A stretch of 64,000 nucleotides of DNA from Pyxidicoccus sp. MSG2 (GCF_026626705.1 NZ_JAPNKC010000001.1:5270001-5334000), one strand, 5' to 3'; counted from the first letter of the stretch, positions 1 through 9,410 are shown. The notes: generated by a model not told the origin, from the sequence alone. Program-made: numbers and translations.

Positions 1-2779
1 CTGGCAGCGGAACGACTTCCCAGGCTCTTTGTGCCGAGCTCTCTCGCAGCGCGGAGAAGAAGCGCTCCATGGAAGCGGAGCGCTCGGGTGCCGCTGAAGC
101 CTCTCCCGTGGAGGCAGCGGGTGCTTGCAGCGGGGCGCCGAAGGCCGGGTCGGCGAGAACGACGACGGAGTCCGCTGGGGCCAGCTCCTGGGCGCGGGGC
201 AGCAGGTCCTTGCCGGAGGTGAGGTAGGTGAAGTCGAAGGACTCCACGAGGAACTGCTTCCCGTCGTGCAGGGCGGCGAAGGACACCAGGGCCAGCTGAC
301 CATCCGGTGCCAGGAAGAGGCGGCGCGTCTTCCCCAGCAGCGGAAGCAGGGGGTGGAACACGAGCTGGTAGACCGACCGGGCCTGGGCCTCGAAGGCAAC
401 GTCCTGATTGGCCAGGGAATCGCGCAGACCCGAGGCGGCCAGGTCGATGGGCTCGGCCGGGCCCAGGTCCAGCGTGCGAATGGTCGCGTCTGGAAGAAGT
501 ACCAGCGCGAGGTAGCGCAGTTGACCGGACCGCCGTGACTCGGGCGTGCCGCGTCTGGGTACGAGCGGACGGTCCTCGTAGCTGATGAACTCGACGAGGG
601 CACCGTCCTCGGGCAGGGCCTCGGCGACCCGGTCGACAATCTCCGCGGGAGGCGGCAACTCGGCCAGCGCGCGCAGGGGTGCGGAGCGCCGGGCCAGGTC
701 GGCTTCGAGGGCAGTCCCCTGCTCGGAGAGTTCGTTGAATCGCTGTTGGTAGACCGCGGGTAGAAGCGATCCGGGGCCCTGGAGTGACAACTGGGCCAGC
801 TGGGTGCGCACCCCCCTCAACCGCTCGAAGGCATCGCGGTCCTGCGCGCCCAGGCTCCGGTAGATGGTCCGGGAGATTTCAGCACTCTCCTCCACGGAGC
901 GGCCCTTGAGGAGCAGGGCCGCGCTGAGGGACAGGCGCCTGACGCTGGCGTCGTCAGGATGGGCGCGCAGCAGCGCATAGAGCCGCTCCTCGTCGGTGCG
1001 TAGAAACTGGAGGAAGCGGGCCAGGTGCACCTCGGAGAAGCCGAGTGCCTCCTGGCGCAGACGCTGCTCGGAGATGGCGAAGGCGCGCGTGAGCAACGGC
1101 AGGGCTTCGGGGAGGCGATGCCGGGCCAGTTGGACCATGGCAAGACTGTTGAGCGCTTCCGCGTTGCGGGGATGCCTCTTGCCGGTGGTCGCCGCCCGAA
1201 TGGCGAGTGTGCGCTCGTAGAGTGGCTGGGCCTGACCGTACAACCCCTGAGCCAGGTAGAGATCGGCCAGGTCGTGCAGCGGGTCGGCGACGTCGGAATC
1301 ATTCCTGCCATAGGCCGCTTCCGCGACCGCCAGCGCGCGCTGAAGAAAGGGCCTGGCGTGGTGGTACAGCCCCTGGGCCAGGTAGATCTTGCCGAGCTTG
1401 CTGAGCGGCCTTGCAACATAGGGGTTGCTCTTGCCGGAGACCTCCTCCAGGGTCGCCAACGCGCGCTTCAGGAGCGGCTCGGCGCGAGAGTACGCTCCCA
1501 GGGCCATGTAGAGCCTGCCGAGACTGTCGAGCGAAAGGGCGACGGAGAAGTTCTTCTCGCCAAAGGCCGCTTGCCGGATGGCCAGCGCGCGCTGAAGGAG
1601 CGGCTCGGCTCGAGCGTACAACCCCTGGGACAGATAGAGGTTGCCGAGTTTGACGGCCGGTTGGGCGACGTGGGGATGGCTCTTGCCGAGAGCCACCTCC
1701 CAGATGGCTAACGCGCGCAAGAAGAGCGGCTCCGCCCGTCCATAGAAGCCCTGGATTTCGTAGGAAAGAGCAAGCCGGTAGAGCGGACCGGCAACGAGGG
1801 GATGGCTCTCGCCGACGGCCGCTTCCTGTATGGCCAGTGCACGTTCGACGAGCGAGTCGGCACGAGCGAACAACCCCTGGAGCAGGTAGGGTCTCGCGAG
1901 GAGCAGGAGCGAAGCCGCGACGTCGGGGGGATTCTTGTCGAGGGCCGCTTCCAGAATGGCCTCCGCACGCGCATAGAGCGGCTCGGCTCGAGCGGACAAC
2001 CCCTGGGCCTGGTAGAGCTCGGCGCGGCGCCAGAGTGAGTTCGCGACGTCGGGATGGTTCTTGCCGAGGGCCGTTTCCTGGATGGAGAGTGCGCGCAAGA
2101 AGAGCGGCTCGGCTCGAGCGGGCGACTCCGGGTACAAGTTGAGGTAGAGATAGGCGAGGTCGTTGAGCGTTTGAGCGACATCCGGGTGGTGCTGTCCGAG
2201 GGCCGCTTCTCGAATGGCCAGCGCGCGCAAGAAGAGCGGCTCGGCTCGAGCGTTCGAAAACTGGAGTACGTAGAGGTTGGCGAGGTCGTTGAGCGACGCG
2301 GCGACGAGGGGATGGTTCTCGCCGAAGGCCGCTTCCCGAATGGCCAGCGCGCGCGCATGGAGCGGCTCGGCTCGATCGGTCAACTCCTGGGCCAGGTAGA
2401 GGTGAGCGAGGTGGGTGAGCGTTTGAGCGATATCCGGGTGGTTCTTGTCGAGCGCCGCTTCCTGAATGGCCAGCGCGCGTTGAAGGAGCGGCTCGGCCCG
2501 GACAGGGTTCCCCTGAAGCTGAAGATGACGACCGAGCCAGTCCAGACACCGGGCGACCTCCGGATGTGTGCCCCCGAGTACCGCCTCTCGCAGCGCCAGC
2601 GCATGCTCACCCTTCGCAATGGCGTCAGCGTACCGGCCCGCGTCCCAGAGTGAGTTCGCCTCATCGAATGCAACCTGCGCCTTCTGCAGTCGCGCGTCCG
2701 GTGACGCTTCCCCCTTCGCCGCTCCGGCCGCACAGCACACCACCACCATCACCAACATCCACCCGCGAACCTGCCGCAT
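1..2779 (-). CDS. TPR-CHAT protein (3' end beyond window)
   Basis: The reading frame is open from an ATG at 2779 to base 1, giving at least 926 residues with the C-terminus missing. Residues 1-24 look like a signal peptide (basic start, hydrophobic run MLVMVVVCCAAGAA). About a dozen kinesin-light-chain-like TPR units of roughly 42 residues follow, with the recurring pattern ARAEPLxxRALAIxEAALGxxHPxVAxxLxxLAxLY. The last visible 250 residues resemble a CHAT (caspase-like) domain, including LALVSFAALHDGKQFLVE, a typical block near the catalytic His. The catalytic Cys would lie beyond the left edge. TPR-CHAT proteins are putative proteases whose TPRs bind partners; secretion is inferred from the signal-like N-terminus. 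The 195-bp gap to the divergent amidohydrolase gene should hold both promoters. Family is fairly sure, activity is not. Confidence 0.85.
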   Translation of the reverse strand, partial: MRQVRGWMLVMVVVCCAAGAAKGEASPDARLQKAQVAFDEANSLWDAGRYADAIAKGEHALALREAVLGGTHPEVARCLDWLGRHLQLQGNPVRAEPLLQRALAIQEAALDKNHPDIAQTLTHLAHLYLAQELTDRAEPLHARALAIREAAFGENHPLVAASLNDLANLYVLQFSNARAEPLFLRALAIREAALGQHHPDVAQTLNDLAYLYLNLYPESPARAEPLFLRALSIQETALGKNHPDVANSLWRRAELYQAQGLSARAEPLYARAEAILEAALDKNPPDVAASLLLLARPYLLQGLFARADSLVERALAIQEAAVGESHPLVAGPLYRLALSYEIQGFYGRAEPLFLRALAIWEVALGKSHPHVAQPAVKLGNLYLSQGLYARAEPLLQRALAIRQAAFGEKNFSVALSLDSLGRLYMALGAYSRAEPLLKRALATLEEVSGKSNPYVARPLSKLGKIYLAQGLYHHARPFLQRALAVAEAAYGRNDSDVADPLHDLADLYLAQGLYGQAQPLYERTLAIRAATTGKRHPRNAEALNSLAMVQLARHRLPEALPLLTRAFAISEQRLRQEALGFSEVHLARFLQFLRTDEERLYALLRAHPDDASVRRLSLSAALLLKGRSVEESAEISRTIYRSLGAQDRDAFERLRGVRTQLAQLSLQGPGSLLPAVYQQRFNELSEQGTALEADLARRSAPLRALAELPPPAEIVDRVAEALPEDGALVEFISYEDRPLVPRRGTPESRRSGQLRYLALVLLPDATIRTLDLGPAEPIDLAASGLRDSLANQDVAFEAQARSVYQLVFHPLLPLLGKTRRLFLAPDGQLALVSFAALHDGKQFLVESFDFTYLTSGKDLLPRAQELAPADSVVVLADPAFGAPLQAPAASTGEASAAPERSASMERFFSALRESSAQRAWEVVPLP

Positions 2780-2973
2780 GTTGGCTCCTTCGACCTGCTC
2801 CCTCTCACCCTGAGCCAACGTGGGGAAAAACGATGCAGAAAAAACCCGCGCTCGGGCGGAACGGGGGCTGTCCCTACCGCCCCGCCCTCGGGGATGACGC
2901 GGCGTGCTCAGTCGTCGTGGCAGCTCGCTCGGAGCCAGAGACTCCTCGGTTCGAAGATGGAACAGTCATCTCC

Positions 2974-3900
2974 ATGCGAACCCCTTCTTCCTCGGGCCTG
3001 CTCCTGCAGGCAGCGCTCCTCGTCCTGTTCACAGGGTGCGCTCACACCCCTGCCCCCACCGCCCGGTACTCCGGTCCGCTCATCGACATCCACACGCACG
3101 TGAGCTGGAGCGCGCAGTCGCGCCTGGGCGAATCGCAGCCGGAGGGAACGGAGGCCCTGCTGGCCCTGGCCGCGAAGGCCGGCGTGGAGAAGACGGGCAT
3201 CATCGTCATGGCGCCCAGGGGGCAGCTCGACGTCACCCGTCAGCTCAACGACCAGGTGCTGGAGGCCGCGCGACAGAGCCAGGGCCGGCTGTTCCCCGTC
3301 GGCTCGGTTCATCCGGAGGATGGAGACCTGGCGCTCGCGGAGCTGGAGCGCCTGAAGGGCCTGGGCTTCCGGATGATCAAACTCCACCCCAACTCGCAGC
3401 AGTTCGACGTGGCCTCTCCCGCGCTGGAGGCCGTGGTGAAGAAGGCCAGCGAGCTGGACCTCGTCATCCTCTTCGACGGGTACTCCCCCTTCGACGCGAA
3501 CCAGCCCGGCAAGTTCCTGCTGCTCGCGGCCAGGAATCCGAAGGCGCGCATCGTCCTCGCCCATCTGGGCGGGCCGCGCTTCCATGACATGGCGCTGTTC
3601 GCGATGATGCAGGGCTACTCCTGGTATCAGCGCAACGTCTGGTTCGACCTCTCGGCCGTGGCGCGCTTCTACGCGGGCTCTCCCTACGCGGACGAGCTGG
3701 TCTGGCTGGTGCGAAAGCTGGGCGTCGACCGGGTGCTCTTCGGCTCGGACTGGCCCGTGGACACTCCCGAGCAGGCCGCCGCGGCCGTGCACCAGCTCGG
3801 CTTCACGGCCGAGGAAGAAGCGCAGCTCTTCCACGGCACCGCAGCCTCCCTGCTCGGCTTCTCGCCCGAAGCCCAGCAGGCCGGAAGCCTCGCGCGCTGA
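2974..3900 (+). CDS. Amidohydrolase-family lipoprotein
   Basis: This 308-residue protein starts with a lipoprotein signal (LLVLFTGC, lipidated Cys22). An open frame extends upstream, but the lipobox places the true start at 2974. The rest is a TIM-barrel of the amidohydrolase-2 group. Visible metal-site elements are IDIHTH (H40, H42), KLHPN (H138), AHLGG (H197) and FGSDWP (D259), all in canonical order. Such enzymes hydrolyse or decarboxylate small carboxylated or amide substrates at one divalent metal. The substrate cannot be told from sequence. Being membrane-anchored is unusual for this mostly cytoplasmic family but common in myxobacteria. It is transcribed alone, divergent from the TPR-CHAT gene. 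Confidence 0.9.
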   Translation: MRTPSSSGLLLQAALLVLFTGCAHTPAPTARYSGPLIDIHTHVSWSAQSRLGESQPEGTEALLALAAKAGVEKTGIIVMAPRGQLDVTRQLNDQVLEAARQSQGRLFPVGSVHPEDGDLALAELERLKGLGFRMIKLHPNSQQFDVASPALEAVVKKASELDLVILFDGYSPFDANQPGKFLLLAARNPKARIVLAHLGGPRFHDMALFAMMQGYSWYQRNVWFDLSAVARFYAGSPYADELVWLVRKLGVDRVLFGSDWPVDTPEQAAAAVHQLGFTAEEEAQLFHGTAASLLGFSPEAQQAGSLAR

Positions 3901-4006
3901 TTCAGTGCCTCGTGCGCAAAACCGACGCTTCTGATTGCTATCAACGAACTGCTGGAGCGAACCGCGGAGTCGCCTCATGGTGTCTGCCGCTCATCCCGGA
4001 GCCTTC

Positions 4007-5125
4007 ATGCATCCCCAGAGACTTCATCGGTGGCCCACGGTCCTCTCGCTGGCCGTGGGGCTCGCGCTCGTCTGCGCAGCGGGCTGTTCGGACGAAGTGG
4101 ACGTGCCCAACCCGCTGACGAATCCCAAGGACGGCCCACCCGCCGGCAATCCGAACGCGGAGGCCACGTGCGGCGTCCCCGCCGAGGCGGGCCTCGCCGA
4201 CGTCTCCAAGCCCACCACCATCGTCGGCACGGGAACTCCCGCGAGCTGCACCAGCGCCGCCTTCGTCGCGGCCGTGGCCAGAGGTGGCGTCATCACGTTC
4301 GACTGCGGACCGGAGCCCGTCACCCTCACGCTCGACAAGACGGCGAAGGTCTTCAACGACAAGGGGCCGGACATCGTCATCGACGGCAAGGGCCTGGTGA
4401 CGCTCAGCGGCGCGGGCAAGCACCGCATCCTCTACATGAACACCTGTGACAAGGCGCAGGTGTGGACGACGTCTCACTGCGACAACCAGGACCACCCCCG
4501 GCTGACGCTCCAGAACCTGACGTTCGTGGACGCCAGCTCCAAGAGCGAGACGGAGTTCGACGGAGGCGGGGCGGTCTGGGTGCGCGGTGGGCGCGTGAAG
4601 GTCATCAACTCCCGCTTCTTCAACAACGCCTGCGCCGACGTCGGGCCTGACGTCGGGGGCAGCGCCCTCCGGGTGTTCAGCCAGTACAACGGACTGCCCG
4701 TCTACGTGGTGAACACGACCTTCGGCGGCAAGCCGGGCTATGGCGGGGTCTGCTCCAACGGCGGCGGCATCAGCAGCATCGGCGTGTCGTGGACCGTCAT
4801 CAACAGCCTCTTCTCCTACAACCGGGCCATCGGCAACGGCGCGAATCCCGCCAGTCCGGGCACCCCGGGCGGCGGCAGCGGCGGGGCCATCTACAACGAT
4901 GGCAACAAGATGACGCTCTCCCTGTGCGGCACGCGAATCGAGCACAACGAGGTCAACGCCCACGGCAGCGCCATCTTCTTCGTCAGCAATGACCACTCGG
5001 GCGACATCCGCATCGACCGCTCGGTCATCAAGAGCAACACGGGCGGCTCGTGGTACGTGACGTATCCGCAGATATCGAATCACTCGGATACGCCCATCGT
5101 GGTCACCAGCTCCACGATTGAGTGA
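4007..5125 (+). CDS. Right-handed beta-helix lipoprotein
   Basis: This is a 372-residue secreted lipoprotein. The chosen ATG has GGAG five bases upstream and gives MHPQRLHRW followed by a hydrophobic core and lipobox VCAAGC. The mature part has short repeated strands with Asn-rich turns (GLVTLSGAGKHRILYMN, LQNLTFVDAS, VINSRFFNN, VVNTTFGG, VINSLFSYNRA, RIEHNEVNAHGSAIFF). These are typical of right-handed parallel beta-helix proteins of the choice-of-anchor/polymorphic-membrane type. Myxobacteria carry many such surface proteins of unknown ligand, some with polysaccharide lyase folds, but no catalytic motif is recognisable here. An in-frame ATG at 3977 is an alternative start. Confidence 0.8.
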   Translation: MHPQRLHRWPTVLSLAVGLALVCAAGCSDEVDVPNPLTNPKDGPPAGNPNAEATCGVPAEAGLADVSKPTTIVGTGTPASCTSAAFVAAVARGGVITFDCGPEPVTLTLDKTAKVFNDKGPDIVIDGKGLVTLSGAGKHRILYMNTCDKAQVWTTSHCDNQDHPRLTLQNLTFVDASSKSETEFDGGGAVWVRGGRVKVINSRFFNNACADVGPDVGGSALRVFSQYNGLPVYVVNTTFGGKPGYGGVCSNGGGISSIGVSWTVINSLFSYNRAIGNGANPASPGTPGGGSGGAIYNDGNKMTLSLCGTRIEHNEVNAHGSAIFFVSNDHSGDIRIDRSVIKSNTGGSWYVTYPQISNHSDTPIVVTSSTIE

Positions 5126-5188
5126 CGCGGGCCGCGACTCACGCGTGCGCGCCAGCTTCCATGGGCTGAGCGCGCACTGCCGCCGCCG

Positions 5189-6094
5189 TCAGTTGGTGAG
5201 CAGCACCTTGCCCACCCCGCCCTGCTCCGCGAGCTTCTGCGCTTCCTTCACCTGGTCCAGCGGGAACCGCTTGCTGATGGGGATGACCAGGTCCCCCTTC
5301 GCCGCGCTCTGCCCCAGCTGCGTGAGGCGGCGCGAGTCCGGATGGCTGAAGATGGCGCGCACGGTGATGCTCCGGCCCTTCGCCTCCGGAGGCTCTCCCA
5401 CCACGCTGCCCAGGGTGCCGCCCGGCTTCAGCTTCTCCAGCACCGCGGCCACGGTCTTCCCACCCACGGTGTCCGCGATGGCATCCAGCATGGGCAGCTT
5501 CGCGACCTCCTCCGGGACATCGAGGGCGACCACGCCCTCCACCCCCAGCTTCTCCGCCTCCGCCTTCTGCTTCGCGCGCACGCCGGCCCAGACCTTCACG
5601 CCCCGGGCCTTCGCCGCGAAGATGGCGGCGCGCCCCACCGCGCCCAGCGCGCCGGTGACGAGCACCGTGTCGCCCCTGTTCGGGTTCACCGCTTCTTCCA
5701 TCAACTGCGTGCCCGTCAGGGTGACGAGCGGCAACGCGGCGGCGTCCTTCAGGTCCAGTGACTCGGGCACCTTCGCAAAGGCCTCCGCGGGCGCGACGAC
5801 CCGCTCCGCATAGCCGGCGCTCACCAGGCCCATCACCCGGTCACCCGGCTTGAACGCGTCCACGCCCGCGCCGACCTCGAGGACCTCACCGGCCACGTCC
5901 CGCCCGAGGATGGTGGGGAACTTCACGGGCATCCACGCCTTCATGTCACCCCGGCGAATCTTCAAGTCCACCGGGTTGATGCTCGCGGCGGAGACGCGCA
6001 CCTTCACCTCGCCCGGTCCGACCTGGGGCTCGGGCATCTCCTGTACGGCGAGCGCATCCACGTCCCCGTAGGACTTCAGGACCACGGCTTTCAT
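5189..6094 (-). CDS. NADP-dependent quinone-oxidoreductase-type MDR protein
   Basis: A 301-residue medium-chain dehydrogenase/reductase of the zinc-independent quinone oxidoreductase (QOR) branch. The ATG at 6094 is preceded by AGGAGG and gives MKAVVLKSYGD, the normal family start. The N-terminal GroES-like half contains INPVDLKIRRG and FPTILGRDVAGEV. The Rossmann half contains VLVTGALGAVGRAA for the dinucleotide phosphate. The zinc-binding Cys cluster of alcohol dehydrogenases is absent. It probably reduces quinones or alpha,beta-unsaturated carbonyls with NADPH in the cytosol. It is monocistronic, and its upstream region faces the RoxA-like gene. Confidence 0.9.
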   Translation of the reverse strand: MKAVVLKSYGDVDALAVQEMPEPQVGPGEVKVRVSAASINPVDLKIRRGDMKAWMPVKFPTILGRDVAGEVLEVGAGVDAFKPGDRVMGLVSAGYAERVVAPAEAFAKVPESLDLKDAAALPLVTLTGTQLMEEAVNPNRGDTVLVTGALGAVGRAAIFAAKARGVKVWAGVRAKQKAEAEKLGVEGVVALDVPEEVAKLPMLDAIADTVGGKTVAAVLEKLKPGGTLGSVVGEPPEAKGRSITVRAIFSHPDSRRLTQLGQSAAKGDLVIPISKRFPLDQVKEAQKLAEQGGVGKVLLTN

Positions 6095-6482
6095 GAGGGC
6101 CTCCTCGGCGCGAGAGGGAATCGCACGAAGGGTAATCACCGGGGCCCGGCCCGCCATCAGCGCCCCCGTGGAGCGGGCAGGCAAGCCCCACGGAGGCCGG
6201 CGGCGAAGGGAATGCCGGCCCCACGGACACCGCGCGAGCACCGGGCACACGTCCCACCGCTCCACCTTCAGTTCCCTTGCGACGGTCATCACAACCCGGT
6301 GGCACGTGTCACGGGCATCTTCGACGACGCGCACCACCGAGGACGTCAGGCTCGACCTCGGCTGAAAGCCTCACTCCGCCCGTCCACACCCGGAAGCCGA
6401 TGCCGAGGACGGAGCCCACGTTGGCATCCATCGATGACGCGCTGCGTATTGTGGGTGCCCGCCCAGGAGCCTACGAATCGTC
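6095..6482. other. Intergenic region, no gene seen
   Basis: About 390 bases separate the oxidoreductase start from the palindrome in front of the RoxA-like gene. Open frames cross it but have no ribosome binding site or recognisable protein pattern. It should contain the divergent promoters. Confidence 0.5.
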
Positions 6483-6503
6483 TTATTGGCACAGTGCCAA
6501 TAA
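6483..6503. promoter_or_regulatory. Perfect palindrome, probable operator of the RoxA-like gene
   Basis: TTATTGGCAC and GTGCCAATAA form a perfect 10-bp inverted repeat around a central A. It ends 17 bases before the start codon and just ahead of the GGAGG ribosome site. Its size and symmetry fit a TetR/GntR-like dimer site, and its position favours repression. No matching regulator gene lies next to it. Confidence 0.6.
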
Positions 6504-6520
6504 CCGATGGAGGGCTGCGC

Positions 6521-8545
6521 ATGAGACTTCGATGGAACCGTAGGTGGGCATTTTCGAGTTGCCTCACCGTCGCCATGGGCGTTTGCCAGGCGGCGGCCGC
6601 GGACCCGCTGCCGTTGTTGGAAACGACGGCCCTCCGCTCGCCGTTCTCGGCGGCGTGCCAGGGGAAGCCGGACTCCACGCCGTTGCCGGTGGACCCGCGC
6701 ACGCTGGTGGTGCCGGGCGTCAACAAGCCCGGGGCCGCGGTGCAGTTCAACGCGTACTGGGTGGACCTCCACACCCCGCCAGCGCCGTTCGTCTCGACGC
6801 TGGCACCCAATCCCCAGACGTGCGGCGAGTTCCGCGCGAGCGTGGCCCGGGGCCGCTCGAACATCGAGACGCGCGCCTACTTCCAGCCCTTCAGCGACTC
6901 GCTCGCCTACTACAACCTCTTCAGGCTCTGGGGCTACCTCCTGCGCCCCGCCGACTTCGACGAGCAGGTCATCAAGCGCTACGGACTGTCGAAGGCGCCG
7001 TTCCGCAATCCCTATCCGATGCCGTGGGAGAACCCCAACCTCACCAATGGTGGCAGCGGCCAGCTCCCGCTGGGCATGGTGCAAGAGCGGGACGCCAATG
7101 GGCGCTTCACGGGGAAGATTGCCTCGAACTGCTCGGGCTGCCACGACTCGCGCTTCGGCACCGAGCAGGAGGCGGGCTTCGCGTGGGGCCGTACGAATGA
7201 CGCCATCGATGCGGGCCTCATCCAGTCCGATTTCTTCCGCTCCACCGTCTGGGAGACGCCGCTGCTGCTCACGCCCGTGCCCTGGAGCGTGGGCCGCGGC
7301 TCGAGTGACGCCATTGGCATCGTCGACCTGCTGCCCGCCATCTTCGACATGGACTCGCTCGCGCTCGTGCCGAGCCTGCTCGAATATTTCCCCACCCACG
7401 CGGGAGGCATGTCCCGCGCACCCAACTGGTGGTACCGCGCGTTCAAGACGCGCCAGTTCTGGGACGGCGCGCTCACCTCGGACAACGTCCGCTCGGAGAT
7501 GGCGTTCGGAATCGCGAACCTGGGCCGCACGGCGGAGCAGCGCCGCGCGCTGACCGCCGAGTTCGACGACAACGACAACTTCTTCATCTCGCTCTCGCCG
7601 CCCGTCTATTCCAAGCCCATCGACACCGCGCTCGCCGAGCAGGGCGCCATCCTCTTCCACGAGCGGGACCTCTGGGCGAACGGCGCCAATGCCGGCATCC
7701 CGAAGGCGGCGGGCAACGGCTCCTGTGCGAGCTGCCACGGCGTCTACTCGCCACGCCATGCCGCGAACCCGGCTTATCTGCCCGACCCCCGGCTCAAGGG
7801 CATCGCCGGCGTCATCACGCCCATTGAGACCATCCGGACGGACCCGGCGCGCGTGCAGTTGATGGCGGACGAGCGCAAGCGCAGGACGTGGAACACGTCC
7901 TTCCTCGCCTACAACGACGAGGCCCCCGACCACGGTCCCTTCTACGACGACCCCGTCTCCAGCGCGCTGCGCCGCGTGCCGCGCAGCAAGTACGACAATG
8001 GCACCGGGCCCGTCTACTCACCCCTGGGGCCGAACGAGTGGATCAACCCGTTCGGCTACGTCGCGCCGCCGCTCTACGGCGCGTGGGCCTCCGCGCCCTT
8101 CTTCCACAACGGCAGCGTGCCCACCCTCTGGGAGGTGCTGAAGCCGGCGGACCGCCGGAAGGTGTGGAAGCGCGTACAGACCTCCGCCAACGGGCTGGGG
8201 ACCAACGCCGGCTACGACGCGAGCTTTGCGTCGTATGACTTCGCGAAGCTCGGCTGGAAGGTGACGCCCCTGGCCTGCGGTGATGTCCCGGCCAATGACC
8301 CGTTCATCCCCTGCAGCCAGGAGATGGCGACGGCCGACGTCCTCTTCGCGAACGTCGCCAACCTCGCCGCCAACTACAACTCGCTGGCGTACCAGACACC
8401 GCCGCCCATCACCGCGAAGCAGATTCGCTCGCGAATGATTTTCAACTCGTACCTGTACGGGATGGGCAACGGCGGGCATGACTTCACCCAGTCGCTCACC
8501 GACACCGAGCGCTGGGCGCTCATCGAGTACATGAAGACGCTCTGA
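6521..8545 (+). CDS. RoxA/RoxB-like dihaem c-type rubber oxygenase homologue
   Basis: A 674-residue exported protein with a cleavable signal (hydrophobic run ending CQAAAA) and two CxxCH haem-c sites: C204-S-G-C207-H208 and C402-A-S-C405-H406. As I recall it, RoxA of Xanthomonas sp. 35Y is about 680 residues long with haem sites near 191 and 390. Both length and the roughly 198-residue spacing agree. The second site continues as CASCHGVYSPRHAANPAYL, and later FFHNGSVPTLWEVL and RKVWKR recall the RoxA/RoxB group more than short MauG peroxidases. RoxA-type enzymes cleave cis-1,4-polyisoprene outside the cell with O2, and homologues are known in myxobacteria. The start is fixed by GGAGG and the signal peptide. 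The exact subfamily and substrate remain inferred. Confidence 0.78.
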   Translation: MRLRWNRRWAFSSCLTVAMGVCQAAAADPLPLLETTALRSPFSAACQGKPDSTPLPVDPRTLVVPGVNKPGAAVQFNAYWVDLHTPPAPFVSTLAPNPQTCGEFRASVARGRSNIETRAYFQPFSDSLAYYNLFRLWGYLLRPADFDEQVIKRYGLSKAPFRNPYPMPWENPNLTNGGSGQLPLGMVQERDANGRFTGKIASNCSGCHDSRFGTEQEAGFAWGRTNDAIDAGLIQSDFFRSTVWETPLLLTPVPWSVGRGSSDAIGIVDLLPAIFDMDSLALVPSLLEYFPTHAGGMSRAPNWWYRAFKTRQFWDGALTSDNVRSEMAFGIANLGRTAEQRRALTAEFDDNDNFFISLSPPVYSKPIDTALAEQGAILFHERDLWANGANAGIPKAAGNGSCASCHGVYSPRHAANPAYLPDPRLKGIAGVITPIETIRTDPARVQLMADERKRRTWNTSFLAYNDEAPDHGPFYDDPVSSALRRVPRSKYDNGTGPVYSPLGPNEWINPFGYVAPPLYGAWASAPFFHNGSVPTLWEVLKPADRRKVWKRVQTSANGLGTNAGYDASFASYDFAKLGWKVTPLACGDVPANDPFIPCSQEMATADVLFANVANLAANYNSLAYQTPPPITAKQIRSRMIFNSYLYGMGNGGHDFTQSLTDTERWALIEYMKTL

Positions 8546-8567
8546 GTCGCTGTCCGGAGAAGGGTCG

Positions 8568-8596
8568 GGCGGCGGGTTCGATTCCCGCCGCCTCCA
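8568..8596 (+). repeat. tRNA/tmRNA 3'-end-like fragment and hairpin
   Basis: GGCGGCGGG, TTCGATT and CCCGCCGCC form a 9-bp hairpin followed by TCCA. The core (GCGGG, TTCGATT, CCCGC, then CGCCTCC and A) has the exact layout of a T-arm plus 3' acceptor strand, but no cloverleaf or tmRNA body lies upstream. The acceptor strand would suit a tmRNA 5' end. It sits between two convergent genes and may act as their terminator. It may be an attachment-site scar. Confidence 0.5.
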
Positions 8597-8620
8597 ACCG
8601 TCCAACCTCAACGCCCTGCC

Positions 8621-9364
8621 TCAGACCCCACGGTAAGGCGTGCCCTTGAAGCCCTCGGCGAGCAATGTGTCGACGGGCACGAGGTAGGGGTTGGCAGCAG
8701 GCTCGAGCGCGCGCAGGAAGCCGTCCCATGCGGCACGGTCGGAGGCGTCGTCGTTCGGCACGGAGAGAGTCTCGAACCAGTCGCGTGGCACCGGGCGCTC
8801 GTTTCCGTGGTCGATCACCTTCACCTTGCGGTCGGGACGTGCGCCGACCGGGCAGTTGGCGGCCAGTGCGACCAGCGTTCGTTGCAACCAGGGTTCGAAC
8901 CCGCAGTCAGGGGGCAGGACATGGAGCGCCAGCACAGCGCACTTGCCGGCCTCGCTCACCATCTGCGGGCGGCCCTTCTTGAACGCGAAGTGCAGGTCCT
9001 GGATGCGAATCAATGCGTCCTGACGTGGGCCGTCCGGATTGCCATGGTTCGTCACTGCACTCGTCACGCCGTCGTAGTCGAGGCTGCGCGAGTACGCGAC
9101 CGCGGCGGTCGAGGTCCATGCCGCCTCCAACCGGTACAACAGGTCGGTGATGTCGGTCAGGCCGTCGAGCCGCCACGCAACCCACTCGATGCAGGCCAGG
9201 CCCACGGCTGCCTTGCCCTTGTAGTTCACCTGCGTCAGGGCATCGGCCAGGTGGCCGGGGATGCTGTCCGGGTTGTCGAGCGCGAGGGAGACCTGGGTGC
9301 CAGAACGGAATGTGAGCGGCGCCATGGAAATCGAAGCCGGAATATGGACGGGGCGCTTCAGCAT
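8621..9364 (-). CDS. Hypothetical protein, 247 aa
   Basis: No family is recognised. The ATG at 9364 (MLKRPVHIPAS) has GAGG at a good distance. The open frame continues upstream through non-coding sequence, so this start is preferred. The protein is soluble, without signal or membrane segment, and has a helical middle (WVAWRLDGLTDITDLLYRLE) and a charged C-terminus. Its upstream region carries the same 60-bp element as the next minus-strand gene (start 11921), so the two are probably expressed under the same control. Paired orphan genes of this kind are sometimes immunity-type proteins, but nothing here proves that. Confidence 0.7.
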   Translation of the reverse strand: MLKRPVHIPASISMAPLTFRSGTQVSLALDNPDSIPGHLADALTQVNYKGKAAVGLACIEWVAWRLDGLTDITDLLYRLEAAWTSTAAVAYSRSLDYDGVTSAVTNHGNPDGPRQDALIRIQDLHFAFKKGRPQMVSEAGKCAVLALHVLPPDCGFEPWLQRTLVALAANCPVGARPDRKVKVIDHGNERPVPRDWFETLSVPNDDASDRAAWDGFLRALEPAANPYLVPVDTLLAEGFKGTPYRGV

Positions 9365-9410
9365 GGGTCGTTCCTCGGCAGTGGGTTCCACGGGCGCACC
9401 GGCCCAACGG

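Noticed and set aside
2566-2973. Upstream extension of the amidohydrolase frame
   Set aside because: It would bury the lipoprotein signal in the middle and overlap the divergent TPR-CHAT start.
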